A stretch of DNA of 64,000 nucleotides from JAEZBP01 sp963832725 (GTDB lineage: Bacteria; Myxococcota_A; Polyangia; Polyangiales; Sandaracinaceae): the NCBI GenBank assembly GCA_963832725.1, contig CAWHVG010000007.1, positions 186,001 to 250,000 of the forward strand. Reading direction: 5' to 3'. Shown piece after piece: positions 34,112-42,086 of this stretch; positions within the stretch are counted from its first letter, which is position 1, and every line of letters starts with the position of its first letter. The notes beneath the pieces are model-generated. The model searched no databases. It was given only the letters and a program-made list of their open reading frames with translations, and was not told the DNA's origin. The translations under genes were made by a program, and so were the position numbers.

Positions 34112-34136
34112 TTTCGGTCGCGCTCAGAAAGTGGGG
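34088..34136. promoter_or_regulatory. Inverted repeat over the TetR start (candidate operator)
   Basis: CCCCACTGTTTTGAGCG (34088-34104) pairs with CGCTCAGAAAGTGGGG (34121-34136), 15 matches with one gap. The centre is 16 bases. It spans the TetR start codon, so binding there would block its own expression. The rest of the 290-bp gap up to 34402 shows nothing clear. Confidence 0.45.
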
Positions 34137-34402
34137 TCGCGCGCTTCGGCCGTCAAGAGGGTCGAACGGGGTGCTCGCTCTTTCCGGAGCCGTCGCGACC
34201 GCGGGCGAGGCGTTCGAGCGTTCGAGAGGGTCGTTCTCGACGTCGACGAGGGCGACACCGCCACGTGGGCCGTCACCACCGGCGGGCTCTTCGTATCGCT
34301 CGACAGATGTGTCGCCCAGCGGACCGAGCCGGCAATCAGTCGGAGGCGCCGTGACGACGCCGCGGAGGGACTCGCGTGGCGGAAGACCTCCGCGGCCGAA
34401 CG

Positions 34403-35851
34403 TCAGCGCACTTCGATGCCGTGCGGTGTGCCCTCGGCGTAGCCGGAGAGGGTCTGCACGCCGACGACCGCTTTCTCGTGATGCTCGTCCAGCGTGGCGG
34501 CGCCGGCGTAGGTCAGGGCCGACTGCAGGCCGGTGATCATCTCGATCAAGAGCGCGCCCACGCTCTCGCGGCCGGGCCGGATGTAGATGCGGGAGGTGCT
34601 GATCCCCTCGCGGAAGAAGCCCTTCTTGGCTCGCTCGAAGGCGTCGAGATCCGCCGTCCGCTCGGCCACGGCGCGGGCGCTCGCCATGCCGTAGTTCTGC
34701 TTGTAGATGTTGCCCTCGGCGTCGAGCTTCACGTCGCCGGGGCTCTCGAACGTGCCGGCCAGGGCGGTGCCGACCATGACCCGCGAGGCGCCCGCCGCCG
34801 TGTAGAGCGCCACGTCGCGCGGGTGCCGCACGCCACCGTCGGCCCAGACGTGCTTGCCCAGGCGCCGCGCTTCCGCCGCGCAGGTGCGCACCGCCGAGAA
34901 GGTCGGCCGCCCGACGCCCGTCTGCATGCGGGTCGTGCACATCGCGCCGGGACCGACGTTGACCTTGATGACGTCCGCGCCCGCTTCGATCAGCTCGCGG
35001 GTGCCTTCGGCCGTGCAGACGTTGCCGGCCACCAGCGGCACGCGACCTTTCACCACGTCCGCCACGGCGGCGATGGCCTCCAGCATCCGCCGTTGATGGC
35101 CGTGCGCGGTGTCGAGCACCAGGACGTCGACGCCGAGCTCGAGGAGTCGCGCGGCCTTGTCCCGCGCCTCGCTGGAGATGCCGACGGCGGCCGCCACCAT
35201 CAGCCGCCCGCCCGCGTCGAGGCTCGGCGTCAAGAGCTCGAGCCGGACCGCGTCGTCCTTGGTGAGCACGCCGTGCAGCGTTCCGTCGTCGTCGAGGACC
35301 GGGACCGCCTTCACGCGCTCGCGCTCCATCGAGAGGTACGCGTCGCGGTTCGGCGTGCCGACCTGCACCGTGACCAGCTCGGTCTGCATGAGCTTGTGGA
35401 CGGGCGAGTACTGGTCGCGGTCGCGCAGATCCGCCGGCGTGAGGATGCCGACCGGCCGCCGGGCGTCGTCGACCACGACCACCATGCCGTGGGCGCGCTT
35501 TCGCATGATGCCCTCGACGTCGTGCAGGGTGGCGTCCGGCGAGACCGAGAGCGCCGTGTCGTAGCGGGGATCGGCGGCCTTGATGTGGCCGACGATGCGC
35601 TCGACCGTGTCGAGGCTCATGTCCTGCGGGAGCACGCCGAGACCGCCGAAGCGGGCCATGGTCTCGGCCATCCGCTTGCCGGTGACCGCGTTCATGTTGG
35701 CGCTGACCACCGGGTGGCTGCCGCCGGCGAAGTCCACCGGCGTGAGATCGGTCTCCAGCCGCGAGGTGCGGTCGAAGCGGCCCGGCAGGAGGAAAACGTC
35801 TTCGAGGGCGAGCTCGAGGAGCTCGTCGTGCTCGGGGTGCAGAAAACGCAT
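34403..35851 (-). CDS. guaB1: GuaB1-family IMP dehydrogenase-related protein (GMP reductase-like)
   Basis: A 482-residue barrel enzyme from ATG 35851. The catalytic loop GPGAMCTTRMQTGVGRPTFS has the active Cys and the GuaB1-specific sequence; the barrel also shows VLVLDTAHGHQRRMLEAI and KHVWADGGVRHPRDVALYTA. A CBS pair (about 95-210, VSPDATLHDVEGIMRKRAHG) sits in the usual place. GuaB1 enzymes were long called IMP dehydrogenases but act as GMP reductases in actinobacteria; the activity here is by family. Length fits the family (about 480). It is divergent from a small plus-strand gene. Confidence 0.9.
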   Translation of the reverse strand: MRFLHPEHDELLELALEDVFLLPGRFDRTSRLETDLTPVDFAGGSHPVVSANMNAVTGKRMAETMARFGGLGVLPQDMSLDTVERIVGHIKAADPRYDTALSVSPDATLHDVEGIMRKRAHGMVVVVDDARRPVGILTPADLRDRDQYSPVHKLMQTELVTVQVGTPNRDAYLSMERERVKAVPVLDDDGTLHGVLTKDDAVRLELLTPSLDAGGRLMVAAAVGISSEARDKAARLLELGVDVLVLDTAHGHQRRMLEAIAAVADVVKGRVPLVAGNVCTAEGTRELIEAGADVIKVNVGPGAMCTTRMQTGVGRPTFSAVRTCAAEARRLGKHVWADGGVRHPRDVALYTAAGASRVMVGTALAGTFESPGDVKLDAEGNIYKQNYGMASARAVAERTADLDAFERAKKGFFREGISTSRIYIRPGRESVGALLIEMITGLQSALTYAGAATLDEHHEKAVVGVQTLSGYAEGTPHGIEVR

Positions 35852-35881
35852 GTCGGAGGCGGTGTACCAGACCGCGCGCCC

Positions 35882-35950
35882 CGGTCGAGAGGACCCCGGC
35901 GGGCCGTCGTGGCAGCCGCGGTCGAGAGGACCCCGGCGGGCCGTTGTGGT
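35882..35950. repeat. 37-bp direct repeat in divergent promoter region
   Basis: CGGTCGAGAGGACCCCGGCG followed by GGCCGTCGTGG at 35882 recurs at 35919 with one change (GGCCGTTGTGG), so the period is 37 bp. It occupies most of the 112-bp gap between the GuaB1 gene and the next plus-strand gene and may hold binding sites for both. Confidence 0.65.
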
Positions 35951-35963
35951 AGACGCCCCGGGT

Positions 35964-36578
35964 ATGGGAAAGCGGGACGAAGCCCTCCGGATGGAGGTCG
36001 TGTCGCGGGCACGCGTGTTCAAGCGCTCGTGGGTCGACATGGCCGAGTCGCTCGTGCAGGTACGCAGCCACGGCTACCACAGGCGCTGGGGCTACGAGAC
36101 GTTGCACGGCTACGCCCTCGAAGAGCTGAACATCAAGCGCACCACGGTCGACAAGCTCACCGGCTCCTACCAAGCGCTCGAGCAGCACGTGCCGCACGTC
36201 TTGCAGTGGGACGGAGTGGCGCAGTCGATGCCGGAGCTCGACGCGGTGGAGTACTTCGCGCGCGCCGTGGACCCGCCGGCGCCCAAGAACGGCGGGGAGG
36301 CGCCTCCTCCGCCGCCGAGCGACGTGGTGGACGAGCTCAAGCGGGCCATCTTCGAGGACCACGTCAGCTCGCCCTCGCTGCGCCGCCGCTTCAACCCGGT
36401 GCTCCACCCGAAGCCCGAGACCGACGCCCGCCGCGAGCTGCTGACCAAGGTCCGCTCGAGCGCGCGCCGGCTGGAGGAGATGCTCGGCGCCATCGAGGGG
36501 CTGAGCGAGGAGCGGGTGGAGCGGGTGACCAGCGCGCTCGAGGAGCTGCGCCAGGACATCGAGGCGCTCGAGAGCTGA
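35964..36578 (+). CDS. Conserved hypothetical protein, 204 aa
   Basis: ATG 35964 begins MGKRDEALRMEVVSRARVFK. The protein is soluble and highly charged: residues 1-90 are helical (SWVDMAESLVQVRSHGYHRR, RTTVDKLTGSYQALEQHVPH), then a Pro-rich linker (GGEAPPPPPSDVV) and a C-terminal helical region ending in a coiled coil (LEEMLGAIEGLSEERVERVT). The frame is open upstream but without coding character. Not a family I can name; a DNA- or protein-binding role is only a guess. Confidence 0.7.
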   Translation: MGKRDEALRMEVVSRARVFKRSWVDMAESLVQVRSHGYHRRWGYETLHGYALEELNIKRTTVDKLTGSYQALEQHVPHVLQWDGVAQSMPELDAVEYFARAVDPPAPKNGGEAPPPPPSDVVDELKRAIFEDHVSSPSLRRRFNPVLHPKPETDARRELLTKVRSSARRLEEMLGAIEGLSEERVERVTSALEELRQDIEALES

Positions 36579-36605
36579 AGCGCGGGACCCCTCGGGCCGA
36601 CTCGC

Positions 36606-37103
36606 TCAGGCGGCGACGGGGCCGTTCGGTCGCGCCGCGCGGGCCAACGCGCGGGCGGCCAGCGCTCGCTGATCCGTATCGCGGGCGTGGACGATGACCG
36701 CCCATCCCCTCGCGCGCCGTCGCACTCGCGGGTGCGCCAGCGCTGCCAGCTCGCGATAGCGCCACTGGATCAGGAGCGCGGCCGCCGCGCCGGCCACCGC
36801 ACCGGTCAGAAGGAGAGCTCCGTAGAGGACCAGCGCGTTCATGTCTCCGATCGGCGGCACGTCCAGGAACGACACCAGCAAGCAGGCCAATCCCGCGGTC
36901 GCCGCCCCCAGCGTCGCCCCGCCGGACGCGTCACGCCCCCTCGCCAGCCACGTGACCTGCGGCTCCGAGCTCGGTGTCTCCTGCGGCCTCGGGGGCCGTG
37001 GTCGCATCACCTTCACTCGCTCTGGCTCGATGCCTGCTCCGATCAGCGTTGCGACCGCGCGTCGCGCCGACTGCTCGTCCGGGTGGATAGACCCAAGCTC
37101 CAT
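36606..37103 (-). CDS. Small membrane protein with N-terminal stress-protein-like domain
   Basis: A 165-residue protein starting at ATG 37103 with GGGAGG 6 bp upstream. The N-terminal 40 residues (HPDEQSARRAVATLIGAGIE) resemble the alpha/beta start of general-stress-17M-like domains. Two membrane helices follow (TLGAATAGLACLLVSFL and NALVLYGALLLTGAVAGAAA). The C-terminus is another short alpha/beta unit (RGWAVIVHARDTDQRALAAR). Such proteins often respond to envelope or osmotic stress, but this is an inference. Confidence 0.7.
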   Translation of the reverse strand: MELGSIHPDEQSARRAVATLIGAGIEPERVKVMRPRPPRPQETPSSEPQVTWLARGRDASGGATLGAATAGLACLLVSFLDVPPIGDMNALVLYGALLLTGAVAGAAAALLIQWRYRELAALAHPRVRRRARGWAVIVHARDTDQRALAARALARAARPNGPVAA

Positions 37104-37248
37104 AGCGCGCCTCCCTGGCGACCTGTCTCGATCGGGCAGAGCTGCGCGGAACGTGCCATTGATATCCGTCCGCGACGTTGGGGGGGCGCCCCAGGGCGAG
37201 CTGCCCCAACCCGGCAGGATGGCGACGGCACGGCGGGCGGCGATCACC

Positions 37249-37353
37249 CGTCGACGATCAGCCGTCGACGATCAGCCGTCGACGATCAGCCGTCGACGAT
37301 CAGCCGTCGACGATCAGCCGTCGACGATCAGCCGTCGACGATCAGCCGTCGAC
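37249..37353. repeat. 14-bp tandem array grown from the 3' end of the glutathione peroxidase gene
   Basis: Seven full copies of CGTCGACGATCAGC from 37249 to 37346 plus half a unit. On the minus strand each copy contains GTCGACGGCTGA, identical to the gene ending Val-Asp-Gly-stop; the true stop (37342-37344) lies in the last unit. The units are identical, which points to recent expansion. Confidence 0.92.
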
Positions 37354-37830
37354 CAGGGCTTCGATGCGCTGCTCGAGCTTGTCCGGCGTCGTGGTCGGGG
37401 CGAAGCGCTGCACCACGTTTCCGTGACGGTCGACCAGGAACTTCGTGAAGTTCCACTTGATGCGCGAGGAGCCGAGGAGCCCCTTCTTGGCGCTGCGCAG
37501 GTGCTGGAAGAGCGGGTGCGCGTTCGGTCCGTTCACGTCGATCTTGGCGTGCATGGGAAAGCGGACGCCGTAGTTCTTCTCGCAGAACGCGCCGATCTCC
37601 TCTTCGCCGCCGGGCTCCTGGTTGCCGAACTGGTTGCAGGGGAAGCCGAGCACGGCGAGGCCTCGGTCGGCGTACTTCTCGTGCAGCGCTTCGAGGCCCG
37701 CGAACTGCGGGGTGAAGCCGCACTTGCTGGCGGTGTTCACGACGAGCATCACCTTGCCCTCGTAGTCGCGCAGGCTGGTGTGCTTCCCCTCGAGCGTCTC
37801 GACCTCGATGTCGTAGATGGAATCGGCCAC
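37342..37830 (-). CDS. Glutathione peroxidase-family protein
   Basis: A 162-residue thiol peroxidase starting at GTG 37830 with GGGAGG upstream (the open frame continues 5' without family match). The peroxidatic Cys is in NTASKCGFTPQ, with FPCNQFGNQEPG and KWNFTKFLVD completing the catalytic tetrad region. It uses Cys, not selenocysteine, so it probably works with thioredoxin. Cytoplasmic. It is followed on the same strand by the small membrane protein, across the tandem array. Confidence 0.95.
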   Translation of the reverse strand: MADSIYDIEVETLEGKHTSLRDYEGKVMLVVNTASKCGFTPQFAGLEALHEKYADRGLAVLGFPCNQFGNQEPGGEEEIGAFCEKNYGVRFPMHAKIDVNGPNAHPLFQHLRSAKKGLLGSSRIKWNFTKFLVDRHGNVVQRFAPTTTPDKLEQRIEALVDG

Positions 37831-37931
37831 AGGTCCTCCCGTCGATGGGAACCTTCGTGGCATTCCGGCCGCGCGCAAGGCACCGACGGTGATCCGTGCC
37901 GGGGGACGGCGTTTCCTTTATGCTCGCCGCC

Positions 37932-39041
37932 ATGATCTGTGGGGCATGCGGGTATACGAACTCGAACGGGAGCCAATTCTGCCAGCGCTGCGGCGCCACG
38001 TTGCCCGGTGGCGGGCCCGCCGCCGGCCCCGGCGCGCAGGGAGGGCAGTGGTCGCCGCCCAACAACACCGCTCCCGGCTATTCGGACGGTCCGAAGAAGT
38101 CGTACCCGCCGACCAGCGCGCAGCCGCAGGTGACGCCTTCGCAGCCGCCGCCTTCGTTCGGTCAGGGCGGAGGCGCGCAGTCGCAGCCGCCTCCCGGGTT
38201 CGGTCAGGGCGGAGGCGCGCAGTCGCAGCCGCCTCCCGGGTTCGGTCAGGGCGGAGGCGCGCACTCGCAGCCGCCGCCGGGCGGGTCGCAGGGGGGCTTC
38301 AGCCAGCCGGCCGGCGGTCCTCCCTCCGGAAACCAGCCGGCGGGCAAGGGCCCGAAGCCGAAGAAGAAGGGGGGCGGTGGCGGCTTGATCGTTCTGCTGC
38401 TGCTCTTCCTGGTGCTCGTCGGCGCAGGCGGCGCCGCGGCGGGGTACTTCTTCTGGTGGGCACCCGCGCACCGGGCCGACGAGGCCCTCGCCGACGCGCA
38501 GGCGGCTGCCGAGCAGGCTCAGGAGCAGGCCGCGGCGGCGGTGCAGGAGGCGGAGCCCGTCGAGCCCGCGCCGGTCGAGCCCGCGCCGGTCGAGGCGCCG
38601 GCCGAGGAGCCGGCCGCCGAGGAGCCTCCGCCGGCCGAAGAGGCTCCTGCCGAAGAGCCCGCGCCGGAGGAAGCGCCCGCGCCGGAGCCCGCACCTGCCG
38701 AAGAGCCCGCGGAGGAGCCCGCACCTGCCGAAGCGCCCGCCGAGACCGCGCCCGCCGAGCAGCCGAGCCGCACCGCGCGCCCGCGCAGCTACGAGTCGCG
38801 CATCCGCGCCGCGGTCCGCTCGGCCGCCCACCAGTGCTACGTCCAGAACGGGGCACACGGTCCGGTCACGGTGCAGGTCGGGCTCAGCTTCGATGGCCGC
38901 GTCACCGCCTCGCGGGTGGTGAACAACGGGACGAGCAACGTCGACGTCGCCCGCTGCATCTCGGGCGCGCTGGTCGGTCGTCGCATCGGCAACACCGGCC
39001 CCCGCAACGGCCTGACCGTCAACGTCACGTTCTCGGGCTGA
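37932..39041 (+). CDS. Zinc-ribbon, AgmX/PglI-like membrane protein
   Basis: A 369-residue protein from ATG 37932. The N-terminus is a zinc ribbon (CGACGYTNSNGSQFCQRCG). A Pro/Gly/Gln region with PPPGFGQGGGAQSQ repeats leads to a membrane helix (LIVLLLLFLVLVGAGGAAAG). Outside it is a long Pro/Glu/Ala-rich stretch (EEPAPEEAPAPEPAPAEEPA), then a C-terminal AgmX/PglI-like domain of about 95 residues (YESRIRAAVRSAAHQCYVQN, VGLSFDGRVTASRVV). AgmX in Myxococcus belongs to the gliding-motility machinery; a similar envelope-spanning role is an inference. Confidence 0.85.
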   Translation: MICGACGYTNSNGSQFCQRCGATLPGGGPAAGPGAQGGQWSPPNNTAPGYSDGPKKSYPPTSAQPQVTPSQPPPSFGQGGGAQSQPPPGFGQGGGAQSQPPPGFGQGGGAHSQPPPGGSQGGFSQPAGGPPSGNQPAGKGPKPKKKGGGGGLIVLLLLFLVLVGAGGAAAGYFFWWAPAHRADEALADAQAAAEQAQEQAAAAVQEAEPVEPAPVEPAPVEAPAEEPAAEEPPPAEEAPAEEPAPEEAPAPEPAPAEEPAEEPAPAEAPAETAPAEQPSRTARPRSYESRIRAAVRSAAHQCYVQNGAHGPVTVQVGLSFDGRVTASRVVNNGTSNVDVARCISGALVGRRIGNTGPRNGLTVNVTFSG

Positions 39042-39064
39042 CGTCCACCTCGCGGGGCGCCGTT

Positions 39065-39744
39065 CGCGTCGGCCGTGGAGGTGTGGTGTGCGTTGCGGAA
39101 GCCTCTCGCGGGCGATGTGAGGGGGATGCGCAAAACACACGACGGGCGCGCATCAGGCGCGGAGGGCATGCGCGGAACGCGGAAGAGGCTCGCGTCGGGT
39201 GCGCGGGCGTCCCCGGCCGTCGGCCCGTGCTCGCGTCGGCCGTGGAGGTGTGGTGTGTGTTGCGGAAGCCTCTCGCGGGCGATGTGAGGGGGATGCGCAA
39301 AACACACGACGGGCGCGCATCAGGCGCGGAGGGCATGCGCGGAACGCGGAAGAGGCTCGCGTCGGGTGCGCGGGCGTCCCCGGCCGTCGGCCCGTGCTCG
39401 CGTCGGCCGTGGAGGTGTGGTGTGTGTTGCGGAAGCCTCTCGCGGGCGATGTGAGGGGGATGCGCAAAACACACGACGGGCGCGCATCAGGCGCGGAGGG
39501 CATGCGCGGAACGCGGAAGAGGCTCGCGTCGGGTGCGCGGGCGTCCGCGGCCGTCGGCCCGTGCTCGCGTCGGCCGTGGAGGTGTGGTGTGTGTGGCGGA
39601 AGCCTCTCGCGGGCGATGTGAAGGGGATGCGCAAAACACACGACGGGCGCGCATCAGGCGCGGAGGGCATGCGCGGAACGCGGAAGAGGCTCGCGTCGGG
39701 TGCGCGGGCGTCCCCGGCCGTCGGCCCGTGCTCGCGTCGGCCGC
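39065..39744. repeat. 167-bp tandem array, four units
   Basis: Four units of 167 bp plus a 12-base partial start at about 39065, 39232, 39399 and 39566. They differ by only a few bases (for example GTGCGTTGCGG, GTGTGTTGCGG, GTGTGTGGCGG). Each has internal inverted repeats (GTGTGTTGCG with CGCAAAACACAC; GCGCAT with ATGCGC). The period is not a multiple of three and no frame gives a credible protein. It fills the convergent gap 39042-39763. Confidence 0.95.
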
Positions 39745-39763
39745 CCCTCCCGAGGTGGCTGGC

Positions 39764-40816
39764 TCAGACGCGCTGCTCGCGCTCGGCGACGCCGGGCACG
39801 TGTTCGTCCAGGAAGGCGTAGGTGTCGGACCAGCAGCGGCGCGCGTTGGCCAGGAACGGGAACGCGTGGAAGGCGTGGATCTCGCCTTCGTAGTAGCGGT
39901 CCACCGCCACGCCGCCGAGGTCGCGGACCGCGCCGGCCAGCCGGCGGGTGTCGCGAAGCAGGGGATCGCGCGTGCCCACCGGCAGGAAGAAGGGCGGGAT
40001 TGCCCGCGCCGGTGTCTCGCCGCGCTCGGCCCACACCAGCGGGTCCGCCAGGTCGAGCAGCGCGCCGTAGCGCGAAGGGTCCCGGCCCAGGTAGCCCGTC
40101 TCCACCTCCGTCAGCCGGTCGGCGACGAAGCGCGACATATGAGGCTTTTCTCGACCGATCCGCGCCACGTCGCTGACCTGGAAGATGCCGCAGGCGGGCA
40201 CGACCGCGCGCGGCACCACGCCCGCCTCGAACACGCGCCGCGCCGGCAGCTCTTCGCGCGGGTACACCGTCGACAGCGCCAGCGTGGTCACCAGGTTCGC
40301 ACCCGCGGACTCGCCCGCCAGCACCAGCCGCGAGACGTCGCCGCCGTACGATGCCGCGTTCTCGACCACCCACTCGAACGCCGCCGCCACGTCCTCCACC
40401 GCCGCCGGGAAGGGGTGCTCCGGCGCGAGCCGGTAGCCGACGTTGAAGACGACGAAGCCGCGCCGCGCGAACGCCAGCCCCATCAGCCAGTGGGTGTCCT
40501 TGGACAGGATGCGGAACCCGCCGCCGTGTGCGTAGAGCACGACGGGGCGCGGCCCTCTCCGGTCGACCGGGCGGTACACGTCCAGCCGGTGCTCGGCGAG
40601 CGGGCTCGAAGGCGCGTACGGGACATCCCGCGTCACCTCGATCCCGTGCCGTTCCGGACGCGCCAGCGGGTGGAGCTGCCCGAGCCGGGAGGCCCCGCTG
40701 AAGAAGCCGTTCACGACCAGCGCGCCCGCCCGCCGGCGGAGCGTGTCGGTCGATCCTCTGGTTGCTGTGCTCGCCACGCCTCGGAAGGTATCAAGAAGCG
40801 TGCGAGGAGGCGTCAC
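39764..40816 (-). CDS. Alpha/beta hydrolase of the hormone-sensitive lipase (HSL) family
   Basis: A 350-residue esterase. The oxyanion-hole motif is YAHGGGFRI, the nucleophile is in LAGESAGANLV, the acid is Asp in VGTRDPLLRD and the His is in EGEIHAFHAFPF. The core also shows NVGYRLAPEHPFPAAVEDV. Start GTG 40816 lacks a clear ribosome site. No signal peptide. It likely hydrolyses short-chain esters; the natural substrate is unknown. Confidence 0.9.
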   Translation of the reverse strand: MTPPRTLLDTFRGVASTATRGSTDTLRRRAGALVVNGFFSGASRLGQLHPLARPERHGIEVTRDVPYAPSSPLAEHRLDVYRPVDRRGPRPVVLYAHGGGFRILSKDTHWLMGLAFARRGFVVFNVGYRLAPEHPFPAAVEDVAAAFEWVVENAASYGGDVSRLVLAGESAGANLVTTLALSTVYPREELPARRVFEAGVVPRAVVPACGIFQVSDVARIGREKPHMSRFVADRLTEVETGYLGRDPSRYGALLDLADPLVWAERGETPARAIPPFFLPVGTRDPLLRDTRRLAGAVRDLGGVAVDRYYEGEIHAFHAFPFLANARRCWSDTYAFLDEHVPGVAEREQRV

Positions 40817-41071
40817 CGGACTCGGTACCGTCCCCCGCGGGCGACGTGTTGCCTCCGCGCCGCCGCGAACGCGTCCATCCCGGGACGCGGCCGCGTCGCC
40901 ATCGTCAGCATCCCGAGGACGTGGGACACCGCGGCCCGGAGACGACCGGTGCCGGGCGTGTCGCAGGTCACGCCGCGCGTGGACTCTGCTTCGGAGTGGA
41001 CGAGTGAGTCGAAATCAGTACTCTTCGCCGCTTTGCCGGCTCGCGCGCCGGCTCCGATGAGAGAGGGAGAG

Positions 41072-41704
41072 ATGCGGAACACCTTGATTCTCAGCGCTTG
41101 CGTGCTCGCGCTCGTCGCGTGTGACAACGGCGGCTCGGGCACGCCGGACTCCGGCTCTTCGAGCACACCCGACTCGGGCTCCTCGACCACGCCGGACTCG
41201 GGCTCCTCGACCACGCCCGACTCGGGCAGCAGCACCGACTCCTGCCAGGCGTCGAACAGCAACGCGATGTCCACGGTCGGTTGCAACGGCGGGGTCCTCG
41301 GCCCCTCGCAGGCGGCCAACGACTTCGGTGGCCTCTGCACGGCCGGCGCGGACCCGATGACCGACCCGGCCGGGACCTGCACCAACACCAACGGCATCTG
41401 CGCCGGCGATGCGGGCCAGCAGGGGCTCTGCCTCACCACCTGCACGCCCGGCGCGGACTACGTCTCCACCGGCGGCTGCCCGACGGGCTCGCGATGCTTC
41501 GACCTGGGCACCAGCGGGGGGATCTGCTTCCCGGACTGCAACTCGGGCTCGGACTGCGCGACCGGCGCCTGCGACAGCGAGGGCTCCTGCGAGCCGCCCG
41601 CCGCGCCGGACGGCGGTGTGCCGGACGGTGGCGTCGCGGACGGTGGCGTCGCGGACGGTGGCGTCGCGGACGGCGGCGTCGCGGACGCGTCCACGGCCGG
41701 CTGA
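41072..41704 (+). CDS. Cys-rich lipoprotein with TPDSGSST repeats
   Basis: A 210-residue protein from ATG 41072 with GAGGGAG upstream. Lipobox LVAC (Cys17). A Ser/Asp/Gly linker built of in-frame repeats (TPDSGSSTTPDSGSST) leads to a Cys-rich domain (CTAGADPMTDPAGTCTNTNG, CPTGSRCFDLGTSGGICFPD, CNSGSDCATGACDSEGSC), then a tail of DGGVA repeats. The Cys pattern suggests several disulfides in a surface protein. Function unknown. Confidence 0.85.
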   Translation: MRNTLILSACVLALVACDNGGSGTPDSGSSSTPDSGSSTTPDSGSSTTPDSGSSTDSCQASNSNAMSTVGCNGGVLGPSQAANDFGGLCTAGADPMTDPAGTCTNTNGICAGDAGQQGLCLTTCTPGADYVSTGGCPTGSRCFDLGTSGGICFPDCNSGSDCATGACDSEGSCEPPAAPDGGVPDGGVADGGVADGGVADGGVADASTAG

Positions 41705-41834
41705 GCGCCGCTCCGGTTCCCGACATGGACGGGCGTCGATCGCGAGCGCGGTCGGCGCCCGTTTCTCGTTGGGCCACTGCGTCGCCGGCGCCGCCCGGCC
41801 CCGACGGTCCCGAGTCGAGATCGTCCGACGGACG

Positions 41835-42086
41835 TCAGCGCCCGAGCAGCCCGCGCTGCGTGAGGTAGGCGGCGGCGAATCCGGCCGTGACGCAGATCAT
41901 CAGCGCGCCGCCGATGCGAGAGAGCGCGAAGATCATGGCGAGCGCGAACGCGAAGGGGTGACCGAGGCCGCCGGCCGAGAGCAGGGCGCCGGCCGCGTCG
42001 TTCGCGACGGCCAAGCGCCCGAAGAGCTCGCTGGAGGCGAGGAGCAGCACGGTCCAGCCGGCTGCGAGCGCGAGCCGGCGCTTCAC
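41835..42086 (-). CDS. Small membrane protein, 83 aa
   Basis: GTG 42086 overlaps the TGA of the upstream gene (GTGA), so it is translationally coupled. Two hydrophobic helices are predicted (LALAAGWTVLLLASSELFG and FAFALAMIFALSRIGGALM plus a third short one). Not recognised. Confidence 0.55.
   Translation of the reverse strand: MKRRLALAAGWTVLLLASSELFGRLAVANDAAGALLSAGGLGHPFAFALAMIFALSRIGGALMICVTAGFAAAYLTQRGLLGR

Noticed and set aside
32151..36407. A 1418-codon open frame on the minus strand
   Set aside because: Only its last 444 codons are real (UbiB-family kinase). The rest overlaps TetR and GuaB1 in other frames and is Arg/Gly/Ala-rich, an effect of high GC.
37249..37353. Possible CRISPR array (regular short repeats)
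   Set aside because: The 14-bp units are contiguous with no spacers and derive from the preceding gene end. The same holds for 20391-20505 and for the 15-bp repeats at 14212-14346.
39065..39744. Repeated 70- to 160-codon frames on both strands in the 167-bp array
   Set aside because: They are the same repeat read in all frames because the period is not a multiple of three; no protein family or start signal.
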